From the NCBI GenBank assembly GCA_016928835.1, contig JAFGJW010000006.1, positions 244,191 through 308,190 on the forward strand: 64,000 nt of DNA, in the 5' to 3' direction. Position numbers and translations under genes: made by a program. Origin of the DNA: Candidatus Woesearchaeota archaeon. GTDB taxonomy: Archaea; Nanobdellota; Nanobdellia; Woesearchaeales; GW2011-AR15. Every line of letters starts with the position of its first letter. The stretch's first letter is position 1. Positions 34,028 to 43,172 of the stretch are shown piece by piece. The notes beneath the pieces are model-generated. The model had not been told where the DNA came from and ran no database searches. It saw only the letters and a list, made by a program, of their open reading frames with translations.

Positions 34028-34753
34028 CTATTTCTTCTTTGTACCTTTTTTAGCAATAAAAGAGGATGCACGATATAATGAAGTAAATATTCCTGCGTCA
34101 CTCCAGAACCCCTTTAAAATAGAAAATGTTGCAGTTCCTCTTTTAATATAGGTATTATTTACATCAGTAATTTCATATTCTCCTCTACCCGAAGGAACCA
34201 GAGTTCTTATAATGTCAAAGACATTTGGACTATACATATATATACCAACAGTTACATAATTTGATGTTGGATTCTTTGGTTTTTCTTCTATCTTGACAAT
34301 CCTATTTTTATCAATATATGCCACCCCAAATCTTTGAGGATCTGGTACTTCCTTCAGAAAAAGCCTCGCCTCTTCTTTTCCAGTAATAAATTCTTTAAAA
34401 TCCTTTGAGATATCCTCTTCAACGACATTGTCTCCCAAGATAACAACAAACTTATCTTGACCAACAAAATTTTTGGCTAAGGATAATGCGTTAGCAATTC
34501 CAAGACTACCCTCTTGAACTCGGTAAGTAAATTCTACACCATATTCTCTTCCACTCCCTAGTAATTTTAAAAAATCACCTGCACTCTCATTTCCACAAAC
34601 AATCAAAATATGACAAACACCAGCAGTTATTAATGTCTGAAGGGGGTAATATATCATTGGTTTATTATAAATTGGTAAAAGATGTTTATTTGTCACCTTA
34701 GTTAGTGGTAAAAGTCTTGATCCAGTTCCTCCTGCAAGTATAACTCCTTTCAT
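34028..34753 (-). CDS. rfbA: Glucose-1-phosphate thymidylyltransferase-like nucleotidyltransferase (RfbA type)
   Basis: 241 residues from the ATG at 34753, chosen because AGGTGA lies just upstream; a GTG 9 bases earlier is also open. The nucleotide-binding signature GGTGSRLLPLT-x-NKHLLPI is intact, with ILGDNVVEEDI as the metal-site block and 'GVAYID...IEEKPKNP' downstream, as in short archaeal RfbA. It should make dTDP-glucose (or another NDP-glucose) for the dehydratase encoded further upstream in the same run. It follows the RfbH-like gene by 5 bases. Confidence 0.88.
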   Translation of the reverse strand: MKGVILAGGTGSRLLPLTKVTNKHLLPIYNKPMIYYPLQTLITAGVCHILIVCGNESAGDFLKLLGSGREYGVEFTYRVQEGSLGIANALSLAKNFVGQDKFVVILGDNVVEEDISKDFKEFITGKEEARLFLKEVPDPQRFGVAYIDKNRIVKIEEKPKNPTSNYVTVGIYMYSPNVFDIIRTLVPSGRGEYEITDVNNTYIKRGTATFSILKGFWSDAGIFTSLYRASSFIAKKGTKKK

Positions 34754-34758
34754 ACAAA

Positions 34759-36054
34759 TCACCTTTTATTGCCTAAGTAAGTACTAAAACTATCAACCAC
34801 ATAGGTAATAATTTCCTCATTTATTCCTGGATGAATTCCAATCCAAAAAAGATATCTCATTATCTTATCAGTATATTCAAGTTTTTGATAAACCTTATAA
34901 TCTATATTTTTATAAGCAGGTTGACATGTCAAATTTCCTCCAAAGAGATATCTTGTTGCGATTTTTTTCTTATTTAAAAACTTAACCAACTCCGTTCTAT
35001 CAATTCTTTTATCCTTAATCAATATGGGAAAACCAAAGAAAACAGGCTCCGCTTTTGGATGGATTTTAGGAAGTTCGAAATATTTTGTGAATTTTTGGAA
35101 CTCTTTAGTGAGAATATTAAAATTTCGTTTTCTGATTTCGCAGAAATAGTTGAGTTTCTTAAGTTGTTCTAACCCCATTGCCGCCTGGAGTTCAAGGGGT
35201 TTCATATTGTAGCCAATTGTTGAATAAATATACTTGTGATCATAATTAACTCCATCTAGCATGTATCCAAATCTTCTTCCACAGGTATTACTTACTCCGG
35301 TATCACACCAACAGTCTCTCCCCCAATCTCTCAAACTTCTAATTATTTTGAATAGCTCTGAATTATTTGTTGTGATGGCCCCCCCCTCCCCAAGTGTTAT
35401 TGTGTGGGCCGGGTAGAAACTATATGTTGATGAAATACCGAAAGAACCACACATTTTTCCATTATACTTTGAGCCATATGCATCGCAACAATCTTCAATA
35501 ACGAAGAGTTTATTCCGTTTAGCTATACTCATTATTTCCCCCATGTCGCTTGGGTTTCCGAGGGTATGCGAGAAAAGTAATCCTTTTGTTTTTGAATTAA
35601 TTGCACGAAGTATCCCTTTTGGGGAGATATTAAGTGACTCATCAACATCAACGAATGCTGGGGTGAACCCTAATTGAATGATAGGATTAACTGTAGTTGG
35701 AAAGCTACATGCTGGGGTAATTATCTCTCCTCCATTAAGATTATATTTGACTTTAATCGCATCCAAAGCTAACAAATTTGCTGAAGAACCTGAATTCACC
35801 AATATGCATTTGTCTCTATTTGTATAATCAGCAAATTTTTTTTCAAAAGTTCTACCTGAGTTAGCTAATCCTAATCTGCCGGAAAGCAATGAATCAATAA
35901 CTGAATTTATTTCAGCACCGCTATATATTGCTAGTCCAGTAGTAATTGGGCTCTCTCCAAAAATAAATTCTTGTTTAGGTTTTTGAAATATCTCATTAAT
36001 TAGGGCATGTACTTTTTTAAGTTTTATTTTGTCAACTTTATTAAAAAGCATCAA
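34759..36054 (-). CDS. RfbH/AscC-like NDP-4-keto-6-deoxyglucose 3-dehydrase (PMP, [2Fe-2S])
   Basis: 431 residues of the DegT/DnrJ/StrS aminotransferase fold. The usual PLP-binding lysine is replaced by His in FYPAHTITLGEGG, the mark of C-3 dehydrases. The Cys set DCWCDTG...NTCGRRF (near residues 244-256) matches the [2Fe-2S] ligands of the E1 enzyme of 3,6-dideoxyhexose synthesis. It should remove the C-3 hydroxyl of a nucleotide-4-keto-6-deoxyhexose. The partner reductase (AscD/RfbI) is not in the window, and the local nucleotidyltransferase and dehydratase look dTDP-specific and not CDP-specific. Confidence 0.88.
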   Translation of the reverse strand: MMLFNKVDKIKLKKVHALINEIFQKPKQEFIFGESPITTGLAIYSGAEINSVIDSLLSGRLGLANSGRTFEKKFADYTNRDKCILVNSGSSANLLALDAIKVKYNLNGGEIITPACSFPTTVNPIIQLGFTPAFVDVDESLNISPKGILRAINSKTKGLLFSHTLGNPSDMGEIMSIAKRNKLFVIEDCCDAYGSKYNGKMCGSFGISSTYSFYPAHTITLGEGGAITTNNSELFKIIRSLRDWGRDCWCDTGVSNTCGRRFGYMLDGVNYDHKYIYSTIGYNMKPLELQAAMGLEQLKKLNYFCEIRKRNFNILTKEFQKFTKYFELPKIHPKAEPVFFGFPILIKDKRIDRTELVKFLNKKKIATRYLFGGNLTCQPAYKNIDYKVYQKLEYTDKIMRYLFWIGIHPGINEEIITYVVDSFSTYLGNKR

Positions 36055-36060
36055 ATCACC

Positions 36061-36993
36061 CTAGGTATTATTACGATAAAAGTCAACTGTTCTTCTTATA
36101 CCTTCCTTAAGAGTTACTTGAGGCGACCAGCCAAGCTTTTTTAACTCTGAATTATCACAGACAAAGTTAGTTATTCCTACTCTCTTATGAAAATCTGGTG
36201 GCTCAATCGGTTTTATTGTTCCTTTCCCAACTTCATGGATAACAAGATCCATAATCTCCCTAAATTTAATAAATTCTCCTCTACCCACATAATATACTTT
36301 TGATTTTTCTCCACTTTTTGCCATTATTAAACAAGCTTTTACTACATCAGAAATATAGATATAATCTCGGTAAAAATTACCGTTTGAATATAATGGAATC
36401 TCCTCCCCCCCCAATGCCAAGTTTATTAAATAAGTAAAACCTGCTTTTTTCTTATTCTTTGTCTGTTCTCTTATTCCAAAAACATTAGTAAATCTTGCGA
36501 TTAGAGCATTCATATCAAAAACATTGTTATATATTCTACAGAAATGCTCTCCTGCAAGTCTAGTTGCACCATATAATCCAAGAGGTTTACAGGGAGTATT
36601 GGGTTCAACAGGAATATCCCGTGCATTCCCATTAACAAAAAAAGTACTTCCATAGACAATTCGAACTGAAGGATTATTTTTTCTACATGCCTCCAATAGA
36701 GCAATTGTACCAACACAGTTCATATTTATATCCAGATAAGGATCATTGAGAACATGGTAATTATTTGTCGTACCCGCCAAATGGAAAATCCAATCAAAAC
36801 CAACTACTTCTCTATCGATGTCTCGAACATCTTTAATAATAAGTGAGACTTTGTCTTTGAATCTTCTTATATTTTCTATTTTTGAGGTAGTTTTAGATAG
36901 TAAGACCACTTTATACCCACAATCTACACATTCTTCTGCCAGATTGCTTCCTATAAAACCTAATCCGCCCGTTATGAGAATATTCTTTGACAA
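36061..36993 (-). CDS. NAD-dependent sugar epimerase/dehydratase (SDR)
   Basis: 310 residues from the TTG at 36993, chosen because AAAGAGGAG sits six bases upstream (37000-37008). An upstream GTG at 37029 would add a charged tail of 12 residues. Motifs: GGLGFIGSN, 'WIFHLAGTTNNY' and YGATRLAGE (Y-x3-K position reads Y-x3-R, so the catalytic lysine is replaced by Arg or shifted). Its start lies inside the end of the rfbB-like gene. It probably reduces or epimerises the 4-keto sugar made by its neighbours, as in paratose/abequose/tyvelose synthesis. Confidence 0.83.
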   Translation of the reverse strand: MSKNILITGGLGFIGSNLAEECVDCGYKVVLLSKTTSKIENIRRFKDKVSLIIKDVRDIDREVVGFDWIFHLAGTTNNYHVLNDPYLDINMNCVGTIALLEACRKNNPSVRIVYGSTFFVNGNARDIPVEPNTPCKPLGLYGATRLAGEHFCRIYNNVFDMNALIARFTNVFGIREQTKNKKKAGFTYLINLALGGEEIPLYSNGNFYRDYIYISDVVKACLIMAKSGEKSKVYYVGRGEFIKFREIMDLVIHEVGKGTIKPIEPPDFHKRVGITNFVCDNSELKKLGWSPQVTLKEGIRRTVDFYRNNT

Positions 36994-37967
36994 GTTTCTC
37001 TCCTCTTTATCAGTCTCTCCCACCACCACTCGTTTTTTTTATACCATTTAATTGTGTTATCTATCCCCTCTTCAAACTCTATTTTAGGTCCCCATCCCAA
37101 CTCTTTTCTTAGTTTGGAAAAGTCAATTGCATATCTATAATCATGTCCTTTTCTATCTTCTACAAATTCAATCATATCCTCACCAAAACCCATCTTCTTG
37201 ATAATAAATTTTGCCAAGTCAATATTTCTTATCTCGCAATTACCTCCAACACAATATGTTTCTCCAATCCTCCCCTTGTGTAAGATTAGATCAATTGCTG
37301 CACAATGGTCTTTAACATGCAACCAATCACGGACATTATGGCCCACACCATATACAGGTACTTTTTTCCCGTCAAGTAGATTAGTAATAAACAAAGGTAT
37401 TACTTTTTCCGGGTACTGATAAGGACCATAATTATTTGAACAATTGGAGATTGTAATAGGTAGATGATAGGTGTTAAAATATGCTCTAACTAAATGGTCT
37501 GCTGCTGCTTTGCTCGCAGAGTAGGGGCTACGTGGATTGTAGGGCGTGGTTTCAGAAAATTTTTCCTTTTCATCCAGTTCTCCAAATACTTCATCAGTTG
37601 AAATATGATGGAACCTTTTATGTCGATTTCTCCTTGCAGCTTCTAGCAATACGTGTGTACCAATAACATTCGTTCTTACGAAGTCCTCTGACTTTAGGAT
37701 TGACCTATCAACATGGGTTTCTGCGGCAAAATGCACAATTATGTCAATATCTTTAACAAGATTGTCCACTAGTTTCCAGTTACAAATGTCCCCTTTGACA
37801 AATTTATATTGTGGGTTACTTTCAATATCTCTTAAATTATCCAAATTACCACAATAGGTTAATTTATCCAAGTTAATGATTTTATAAGTGGTATATTCTC
37901 TCAACATATAACGAATGAAATTGCTCCCAATAAAGCCTACCCCTCCTGTAACAAGAATTTTTTTCAT
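36972..37967 (-). CDS. rfbB: dTDP-glucose 4,6-dehydratase
   Basis: 331 residues, normal length. RfbB hallmarks are all present: GGVGFIGSNFIRY, 'LDKLTYCGNLDNL', 'HFAAETHVDRSI', the STDEVFGEL block with the catalytic Asp-Glu pair, YSASKAAADHLVRAY, 'SNNYGPYQYPEK' and 'VRDWLHVKDHC'. It converts dTDP-glucose to dTDP-4-keto-6-deoxyglucose using bound NAD. Its end overlaps the next SDR by 22 bases and its start overlaps the glycosyltransferase by 4. The specific motif set makes the dTDP form more likely than CDP. Confidence 0.95.
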   Translation of the reverse strand: MKKILVTGGVGFIGSNFIRYMLREYTTYKIINLDKLTYCGNLDNLRDIESNPQYKFVKGDICNWKLVDNLVKDIDIIVHFAAETHVDRSILKSEDFVRTNVIGTHVLLEAARRNRHKRFHHISTDEVFGELDEKEKFSETTPYNPRSPYSASKAAADHLVRAYFNTYHLPITISNCSNNYGPYQYPEKVIPLFITNLLDGKKVPVYGVGHNVRDWLHVKDHCAAIDLILHKGRIGETYCVGGNCEIRNIDLAKFIIKKMGFGEDMIEFVEDRKGHDYRYAIDFSKLRKELGWGPKIEFEEGIDNTIKWYKKNEWWWERLIKRRETCQRIFS

Positions 37968-39028
37968 TTCTTGTAATTGAATGATTTTAGATTAATAAGT
38001 TTTATTATTTCAACTAGTCTTTTACCCAACTTATCTGGAGTTGATGTGGCAGTATAAAGCTTATAACCTTCATTAGCTATTTTATCTCTTAGACCAGGAT
38101 TATTTTTTAAAGTAAGGATCGCCTTAGCTAGAGAAGAAGGATTAGCAGCCTTACACAAGAATACATTTTTTCTATGTTGGAATAATGATTTAATAGCTGG
38201 TGTCTCTGAGGTTAATAACGGTTTTTTCATTGCAATGGTATCAAATGCTTTATGAGGTATGACCCTTCTTGTTTTTTTACTCTTACCAAAAATTCCCAAA
38301 CAGATATCTGCCTTTGCTAATTCCTCAGAAAGCTTGTATATACTTACCATGCCTTGGAAACATATATTCTTTAATTTTAGTTGTGTGTACAATTCCATAA
38401 TTTGATTATATGTCTGACCTCTTCCAATAATGTTAAATTTTATATTTTCATTTTCCAAAATCTTTGCTGCCAAAAGAATGAACTTAACACCTTGAAGAGG
38501 TATGAATGTTCCATAAAATACAACAGTGAATTCTTCTGATCTTGCTCTACGCGGATAGAATATTTCATTATCAGACCCAACTAATACCACAAAGATTTTT
38601 TTTGCTTTCAATTTAAATTCTCTAACAAAATATTCAATGTGTTCCTTAGTATCAAGGAGTATACAATCAGACATCATACAAGAAAATTTATCTCCAAACC
38701 ATAAAAGTTTGGCTAGAAGCGACTTTTTCTTAACTAATTGTCTATCATTAACTAAGTTATCATAGTCTGAAATGAAAGCATCAAAGATAATCTGTTTTCT
38801 GTGAATGAATTTTAGTAATTTAGTTACAAATAAACATAACTTACCTGTGACAAGAATAATATCGTAATCCTTATTTAATATTTTCTTAGCAATTTGAAGA
38901 TATTTAGATCGTGATTTGGGTAGAAACAGTTCGACAGATATATCTTGTTTTTTAAGGCCTTTATATAAAACTCTTCCTCTTGAGTAGAGGTTAATATCAT
39001 ATACTCCAAGCATTAAAAGTCTCATCAA
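37964..39028 (-). CDS. GT4-family glycosyltransferase
   Basis: 354 residues with GT-B fold. The C-terminal donor domain is recognisable: FYGTFIPLQGVKFILLAA, 'NIIGRGQTYNQI', 'ICFQGMVSIYKLSEELAKADICLGIF' and the 'VIPHKAFDTIAMKKPLLTSETPAI' block in place of the usual E-x7-E. It is first in the minus-strand rfb set and overlaps rfbB by 4 bases. It should attach a sugar made by the neighbouring enzymes. Acceptor unknown. Confidence 0.85.
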   Translation of the reverse strand: MMRLLMLGVYDINLYSRGRVLYKGLKKQDISVELFLPKSRSKYLQIAKKILNKDYDIILVTGKLCLFVTKLLKFIHRKQIIFDAFISDYDNLVNDRQLVKKKSLLAKLLWFGDKFSCMMSDCILLDTKEHIEYFVREFKLKAKKIFVVLVGSDNEIFYPRRARSEEFTVVFYGTFIPLQGVKFILLAAKILENENIKFNIIGRGQTYNQIMELYTQLKLKNICFQGMVSIYKLSEELAKADICLGIFGKSKKTRRVIPHKAFDTIAMKKPLLTSETPAIKSLFQHRKNVFLCKAANPSSLAKAILTLKNNPGLRDKIANEGYKLYTATSTPDKLGKRLVEIIKLINLKSFNYKK

Positions 39029-39212
39029 GTGGTATATTTCAAGCAGGACATATATATATTTATTGAAATGTTCACCTTTACCAGATTCATTTTTATTTAT
39101 CCAAAATATTATGAAAAAGTTTCAAAGTAATAAATACTGGATAAAAATTTTAAGAAATGGAAAAATTTATATTGTGGTCAAGATTGTTATTTTTCCAGGT
39201 GGGGGTGAGCTA

Positions 39213-42146
39213 ATGAAGAAAAAGAGGGGCGTTGTGTGTTTAGTATTGACTATATTATTCTTTTGTATTAATATCGTAGCGGAAGACATTATTTTTTATG
39301 AAGGCTATTCAGACGGGGATTGGATTAATCATCCTTCATGGTATATAAGTGATGAGAATGAAAGTGTAACCATTGTAAATGGAGAGTTCATAAGTCATGG
39401 AACTTTAGATGAAGACGGGAGATATCGAACAGGTATGGGTGTTTCGCTGGACACGGAAGAAATATGCAATTTATCATTTATGTTTAAAGGCCAATTAATG
39501 TCTGAAGGCAATCCACATGAAGGGAATCAGATTCTTTTTTTCATAAACGATGATTTTGCGCAAAGAAGATATGACTTAAGGATAAGAAGCGGTACCAGGT
39601 ATATCGATGGCTTTCCAATAAATAAAGATAAGATTTCTCTTGGATATGGGGAAGGAGGATTTATGTATGATTGGGTAGTGAGCAATTTTACCCCCCTCTT
39701 TGATCAATACTATATCGTTGAGGGAAAAAGACTAAACGGAACTTGGAGTCTATTTGTCAACAACCAATTACTTGGAAAAGTACATGAGAATAGAACATGC
39801 AATAGGTTTACAGGAGTTGGATTCTTCCTACATGGCTCGGTTATAATTGACGACATATATATCCTATCATATGACTATACTCCCACTTCACAACCGCACC
39901 CGCTCCTGCAGCAATATTCTCCTGTTCTATATCTGCATCCTTCTGAATTATATTTTCCAATGAATGTAAGTAGTATGATGGATAATGCAGATTTAAGAAA
40001 TGTATGGAATTTGTATAATGACACAGAACCAACCACATTTGATGAGTTAGAAGGGAAAGACAAGTACTACTTCATGGATTATCCTGAAGTTGACATATCC
40101 GCACATAATCCTCTCTTAAATCCGACTCTATTGGCAGATTATAACTATACAGTATATGGAAGAGCAGCAACAAATGAAAACAACTACACCGCATTACAAT
40201 ACTATTTCTTCTATCCATTCAATAACTGGTATAATACGCATGAGGGAGATTGGGAATATATTCAAATAGTGTTAGATGATGAAAATAATTTTGAATCAGC
40301 TTCCCATTCCTTCCACCATCTTGGAGGAGACACAACTTCTAAAACTTCGCTTGGATGGATTAATGAAACCCATCCTGTTGTCCTTGTTGGTAGAGGAAGT
40401 CATGCCAGCTATTTTGAATGGCCTGATTATGCAGACGTAATTTATTACATTAGACTTGTCAATGATCTAATGAGTATTGAAAGCCTATCAAAGAGCGGTC
40501 CCGTTCTTCATTATAAAGAGTTAACCCTAGACGAGCCAAATGCTTATCCTTATGAGCTAATTCAGTTAGAAGAAGAGAATGCTTGGCTTGATTTTCCTGG
40601 GCACTGGGGAGAGGTGCCTCCAGAACCAACCAGTCCCGAAGAACCAATAATAGGATATATTAGTTCATTTGGGCCAAGAGGACCAAAATTCATGAGATAC
40701 TATTTTGCCTATAACAGATGGAATGACCCCTTTGCCTTGGCAACAAAAACAAAATTTGAGAAATTCATTCTGGGGGTTTTAAAAAGCCCAGCAGATCTCC
40801 ATGTTTATGACTCTAGCGGCAATCATGTTGGTGCAATTGGCTCAGAGATAGAAGCAAATATCGTTGGAACAAGGTTTTATACTGGTCCAACAAATGAACC
40901 GGAGGCATTTCTTATCTATGGAGAAGACGAAAACTACACAATAAATATTGCAGGCAATGACAACGGCACAATTAACTTTGATTTCTTCTATCACCACTCA
41001 CCTACTGGAGGAATTGCCCTTTTTTATAGAAATGTAAGCGTGCAGGAATCCACAATTATTACAGTTTACGCATCTTCAAGCTCATATTTTGTCATGGAAG
41101 TTGATTATAATGGGGATCAAATAATAGATTACTATAAAATTGCTGATGAAGTAATACTTGAAGGCGATTATATCTACGTGCTGCCAGATATTGATGGAGA
41201 CAATATTAGTGACATGGTCGACAACTGTCCTTATAACCATAATCCGGCACAAGAAAACAGTGACAATGATGGTTTAGGAGATGCTTGCGATATCTGTCCG
41301 TATGATAATGACAATGATTTTGACCTTGACGGCGTATGCGGCAATGAAGATAACTGTCCAGAAATAAGTAATCCGGAGCAAAATGACAGTGATTCAGATT
41401 CTATTGGTGATGTATGTGACCTCTGTCCATATGACCCAAATAATGATTATGACTTAGACGGCATATGTGGAGACGTAGATAACTGCCCAACAATATTCAA
41501 TATGAATCAAACAGACTATGATAACGACACAATTGGTGACAGCTGTGATATGTGTCCTAGAGACAGCATGAATGATATTGACAATGACACCCATTGTGCT
41601 GATGCAGACAACTGCCCAACTGTGTCAAATGAAGATCAACTTGATTCAGATGGAGATTCATTCGGGGATGTCTGCGATGTTTGTCCTTATGATATGGATA
41701 ATGATAAAGACAATGATGGTGTTTGTGCTGATGTCGATAATTGCCAGAACACATATAACCCAGACCAAGCTGATTCTGATTTTGACGAGCTTGGTGACTT
41801 ATGTGATATTTGTCCATATGACTCAGATAATGACGAAGATAGTGATGGCGTATGCGGGGATGTTGACTTGTGCCCAGGAACATTTCAAGATGAGACAACA
41901 AGGCTTATTATATGGCATTATGCTCAGTTGGATAACGATACTTACTTTGAAACCCGAAGATGGTTTGGGGCACCTGTATTAGACAGCCAGTTTAGCTTGA
42001 ATTCTACTTATGGCTGTTCCTGTCAGCAGATTCTTGAATACAAACCTGGAGAAAATCGTGGCGAGAAAAAGTATGGGTGTAATATTGCCACAATATTCCA
42101 GTGGATAAGGCAGAAAGGGTGGGCAAAGAAAGGCATTGCCACTTAA
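39213..42146 (+). CDS. Secreted protein with Vps62-like domain and thrombospondin type 3 repeats
   Basis: 977 residues from ATG 39213, chosen for the Shine-Dalgarno GGGGGTGAG and the signal peptide (residues 1-23) that follow; a frame open 150 bases further upstream is rejected. Residues about 25-190 form a lectin-like jelly roll. Residues about 210-490 hold a Vps62/DUF946-like domain with QYSPVLYLHPSE, 'THEGDWEYIQIVL' and 'GRGSHASYF'. The C-terminal part (nt about 41190-41880) is six or seven thrombospondin type 3 repeats of the form DxDxDGxxDxxDNCPxxxNPxQ, which bind calcium. A cell-surface, calcium-stabilised protein is likely. It is set inside the glycan locus on the opposite strand. Confidence 0.85.
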   Translation: MKKKRGVVCLVLTILFFCINIVAEDIIFYEGYSDGDWINHPSWYISDENESVTIVNGEFISHGTLDEDGRYRTGMGVSLDTEEICNLSFMFKGQLMSEGNPHEGNQILFFINDDFAQRRYDLRIRSGTRYIDGFPINKDKISLGYGEGGFMYDWVVSNFTPLFDQYYIVEGKRLNGTWSLFVNNQLLGKVHENRTCNRFTGVGFFLHGSVIIDDIYILSYDYTPTSQPHPLLQQYSPVLYLHPSELYFPMNVSSMMDNADLRNVWNLYNDTEPTTFDELEGKDKYYFMDYPEVDISAHNPLLNPTLLADYNYTVYGRAATNENNYTALQYYFFYPFNNWYNTHEGDWEYIQIVLDDENNFESASHSFHHLGGDTTSKTSLGWINETHPVVLVGRGSHASYFEWPDYADVIYYIRLVNDLMSIESLSKSGPVLHYKELTLDEPNAYPYELIQLEEENAWLDFPGHWGEVPPEPTSPEEPIIGYISSFGPRGPKFMRYYFAYNRWNDPFALATKTKFEKFILGVLKSPADLHVYDSSGNHVGAIGSEIEANIVGTRFYTGPTNEPEAFLIYGEDENYTINIAGNDNGTINFDFFYHHSPTGGIALFYRNVSVQESTIITVYASSSSYFVMEVDYNGDQIIDYYKIADEVILEGDYIYVLPDIDGDNISDMVDNCPYNHNPAQENSDNDGLGDACDICPYDNDNDFDLDGVCGNEDNCPEISNPEQNDSDSDSIGDVCDLCPYDPNNDYDLDGICGDVDNCPTIFNMNQTDYDNDTIGDSCDMCPRDSMNDIDNDTHCADADNCPTVSNEDQLDSDGDSFGDVCDVCPYDMDNDKDNDGVCADVDNCQNTYNPDQADSDFDELGDLCDICPYDSDNDEDSDGVCGDVDLCPGTFQDETTRLIIWHYAQLDNDTYFETRRWFGAPVLDSQFSLNSTYGCSCQQILEYKPGENRGEKKYGCNIATIFQWIRQKGWAKKGIAT

Positions 42147-42147
42147 T

Positions 42148-43086
42148 TCACTTTGCCCCGTTCTTTTTAAACCATTGAATTGTTTTCTTCAAACCATCTT
42201 CAAGTTTAACTTTTGGCTCCCATCCCAGTAATGCACGGGCTTTTGATATGTCCGGTTGTCTCCTCGTTGGATCATCCAAGGGCAAGGGTCTGAATAAAAA
42301 ACCAGATTTGGATTTGGTCAAGCCTCTTATCAATTTGGCCAATTCAATTACTGTTGTCTCATTGGGATTACCAAGATTCTTAGGCCCAATTTCCTTAGAA
42401 TTCATCATCTTTATCAAACCTTCGACCAAGTCCTCGACGTAACAAAAAGATCTTGTCTGTTTTCCATCACCATAAATAGTAATGGGTTTATTTGAGAGAG
42501 ATTGCTGTATGAAATTTGGAATAACTCTTCCGTCATCTTTTCTCATTCTTGGACCATATGTGTTAAAAATACGAACAATCTTTATATCCACATTATATTC
42601 TCTATGATAAGCCATTAGTAATGCCTCGCCAAACCGCTTTGATTCATCATAGCAGCTCCTAATACCGACCGGATTAACATTCCCCCAATATGACTCCTTC
42701 TGAGGATGCTCCCTTGGCTCACCATATGCTTCTGAAGTGGATGTAAACAATAGTTTCGAATTCTTTGCCAGGGCAAGTTTAGCCAGTCTATCTGTTCCAA
42801 CAGAATTAGCTAGGGCTGTTTCAACAGGATATTCCTGGTAATCTTTTGGACTTGCTCTTGATGCTAGGTGGTATATTTGATCAATCTTTCCCTCTATCAG
42901 CTGCAAAGGTTCAATAACATTGTGCTTGATAAACCTAAATGTACTAAATTTCATCAAATGTTTTATATTATCAATTTTACCTGATCCAAGGTTATCTAGA
43001 CAGATTATTGTGTGTCCTTCTTTTGCTAATGCCTCACACAAATGGCTGCCAATGAATCCTGCTCCTCCTGTTACAATTATTCTCAT
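42148..43086 (-). CDS. UDP-glucuronate decarboxylase-like SDR (UXS type)
   Basis: 312 residues: GGAGFIGSH at 7-15, 'YHLASRASPKDYQEYPVET' (the UXS-type substrate loop), 'STSEAYGEPREHPQKE', the Y-x3-K pair in YDESKRFGEAL, 'ARIFNTYGPRM' type block as VRIFNTYGPRM and 'TRSFCYVEDLVEGL'. These are the marks of UDP-xylose synthase, which oxidises and decarboxylates UDP-glucuronate. No UDP-glucose dehydrogenase is in the window. It converges with the secreted Vps62/TSP3 gene (one base apart) and closes the glycan locus. Confidence 0.85.
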   Translation of the reverse strand: MRIIVTGGAGFIGSHLCEALAKEGHTIICLDNLGSGKIDNIKHLMKFSTFRFIKHNVIEPLQLIEGKIDQIYHLASRASPKDYQEYPVETALANSVGTDRLAKLALAKNSKLLFTSTSEAYGEPREHPQKESYWGNVNPVGIRSCYDESKRFGEALLMAYHREYNVDIKIVRIFNTYGPRMRKDDGRVIPNFIQQSLSNKPITIYGDGKQTRSFCYVEDLVEGLIKMMNSKEIGPKNLGNPNETTVIELAKLIRGLTKSKSGFLFRPLPLDDPTRRQPDISKARALLGWEPKVKLEDGLKKTIQWFKKNGAK

Positions 43087-43172
43087 TAGAAAATTAGAGA
43101 AAAAGTCATTATATATAAAAGTAGTGTCATAGCAAAAGATTAATTAAGTGCTTATTCCTTCTAATAGACAGA

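Noticed and set aside
39063-39212. N-terminal extension of the Vps62/TSP3 protein
   Set aside because: The Shine-Dalgarno and signal peptide place the start at 39213; the extension would bury the signal peptide.
41190-41880. Tandem repeats that could suggest a CRISPR array
   Set aside because: They are coding thrombospondin type 3 repeats with variable DNA sequence and no constant repeat/spacer structure.
41557-41982. Overlapping open frames in the thrombospondin repeat region on both strands
   Set aside because: They arise from the periodic Asp/Asn codons of the repeats and are low-complexity.
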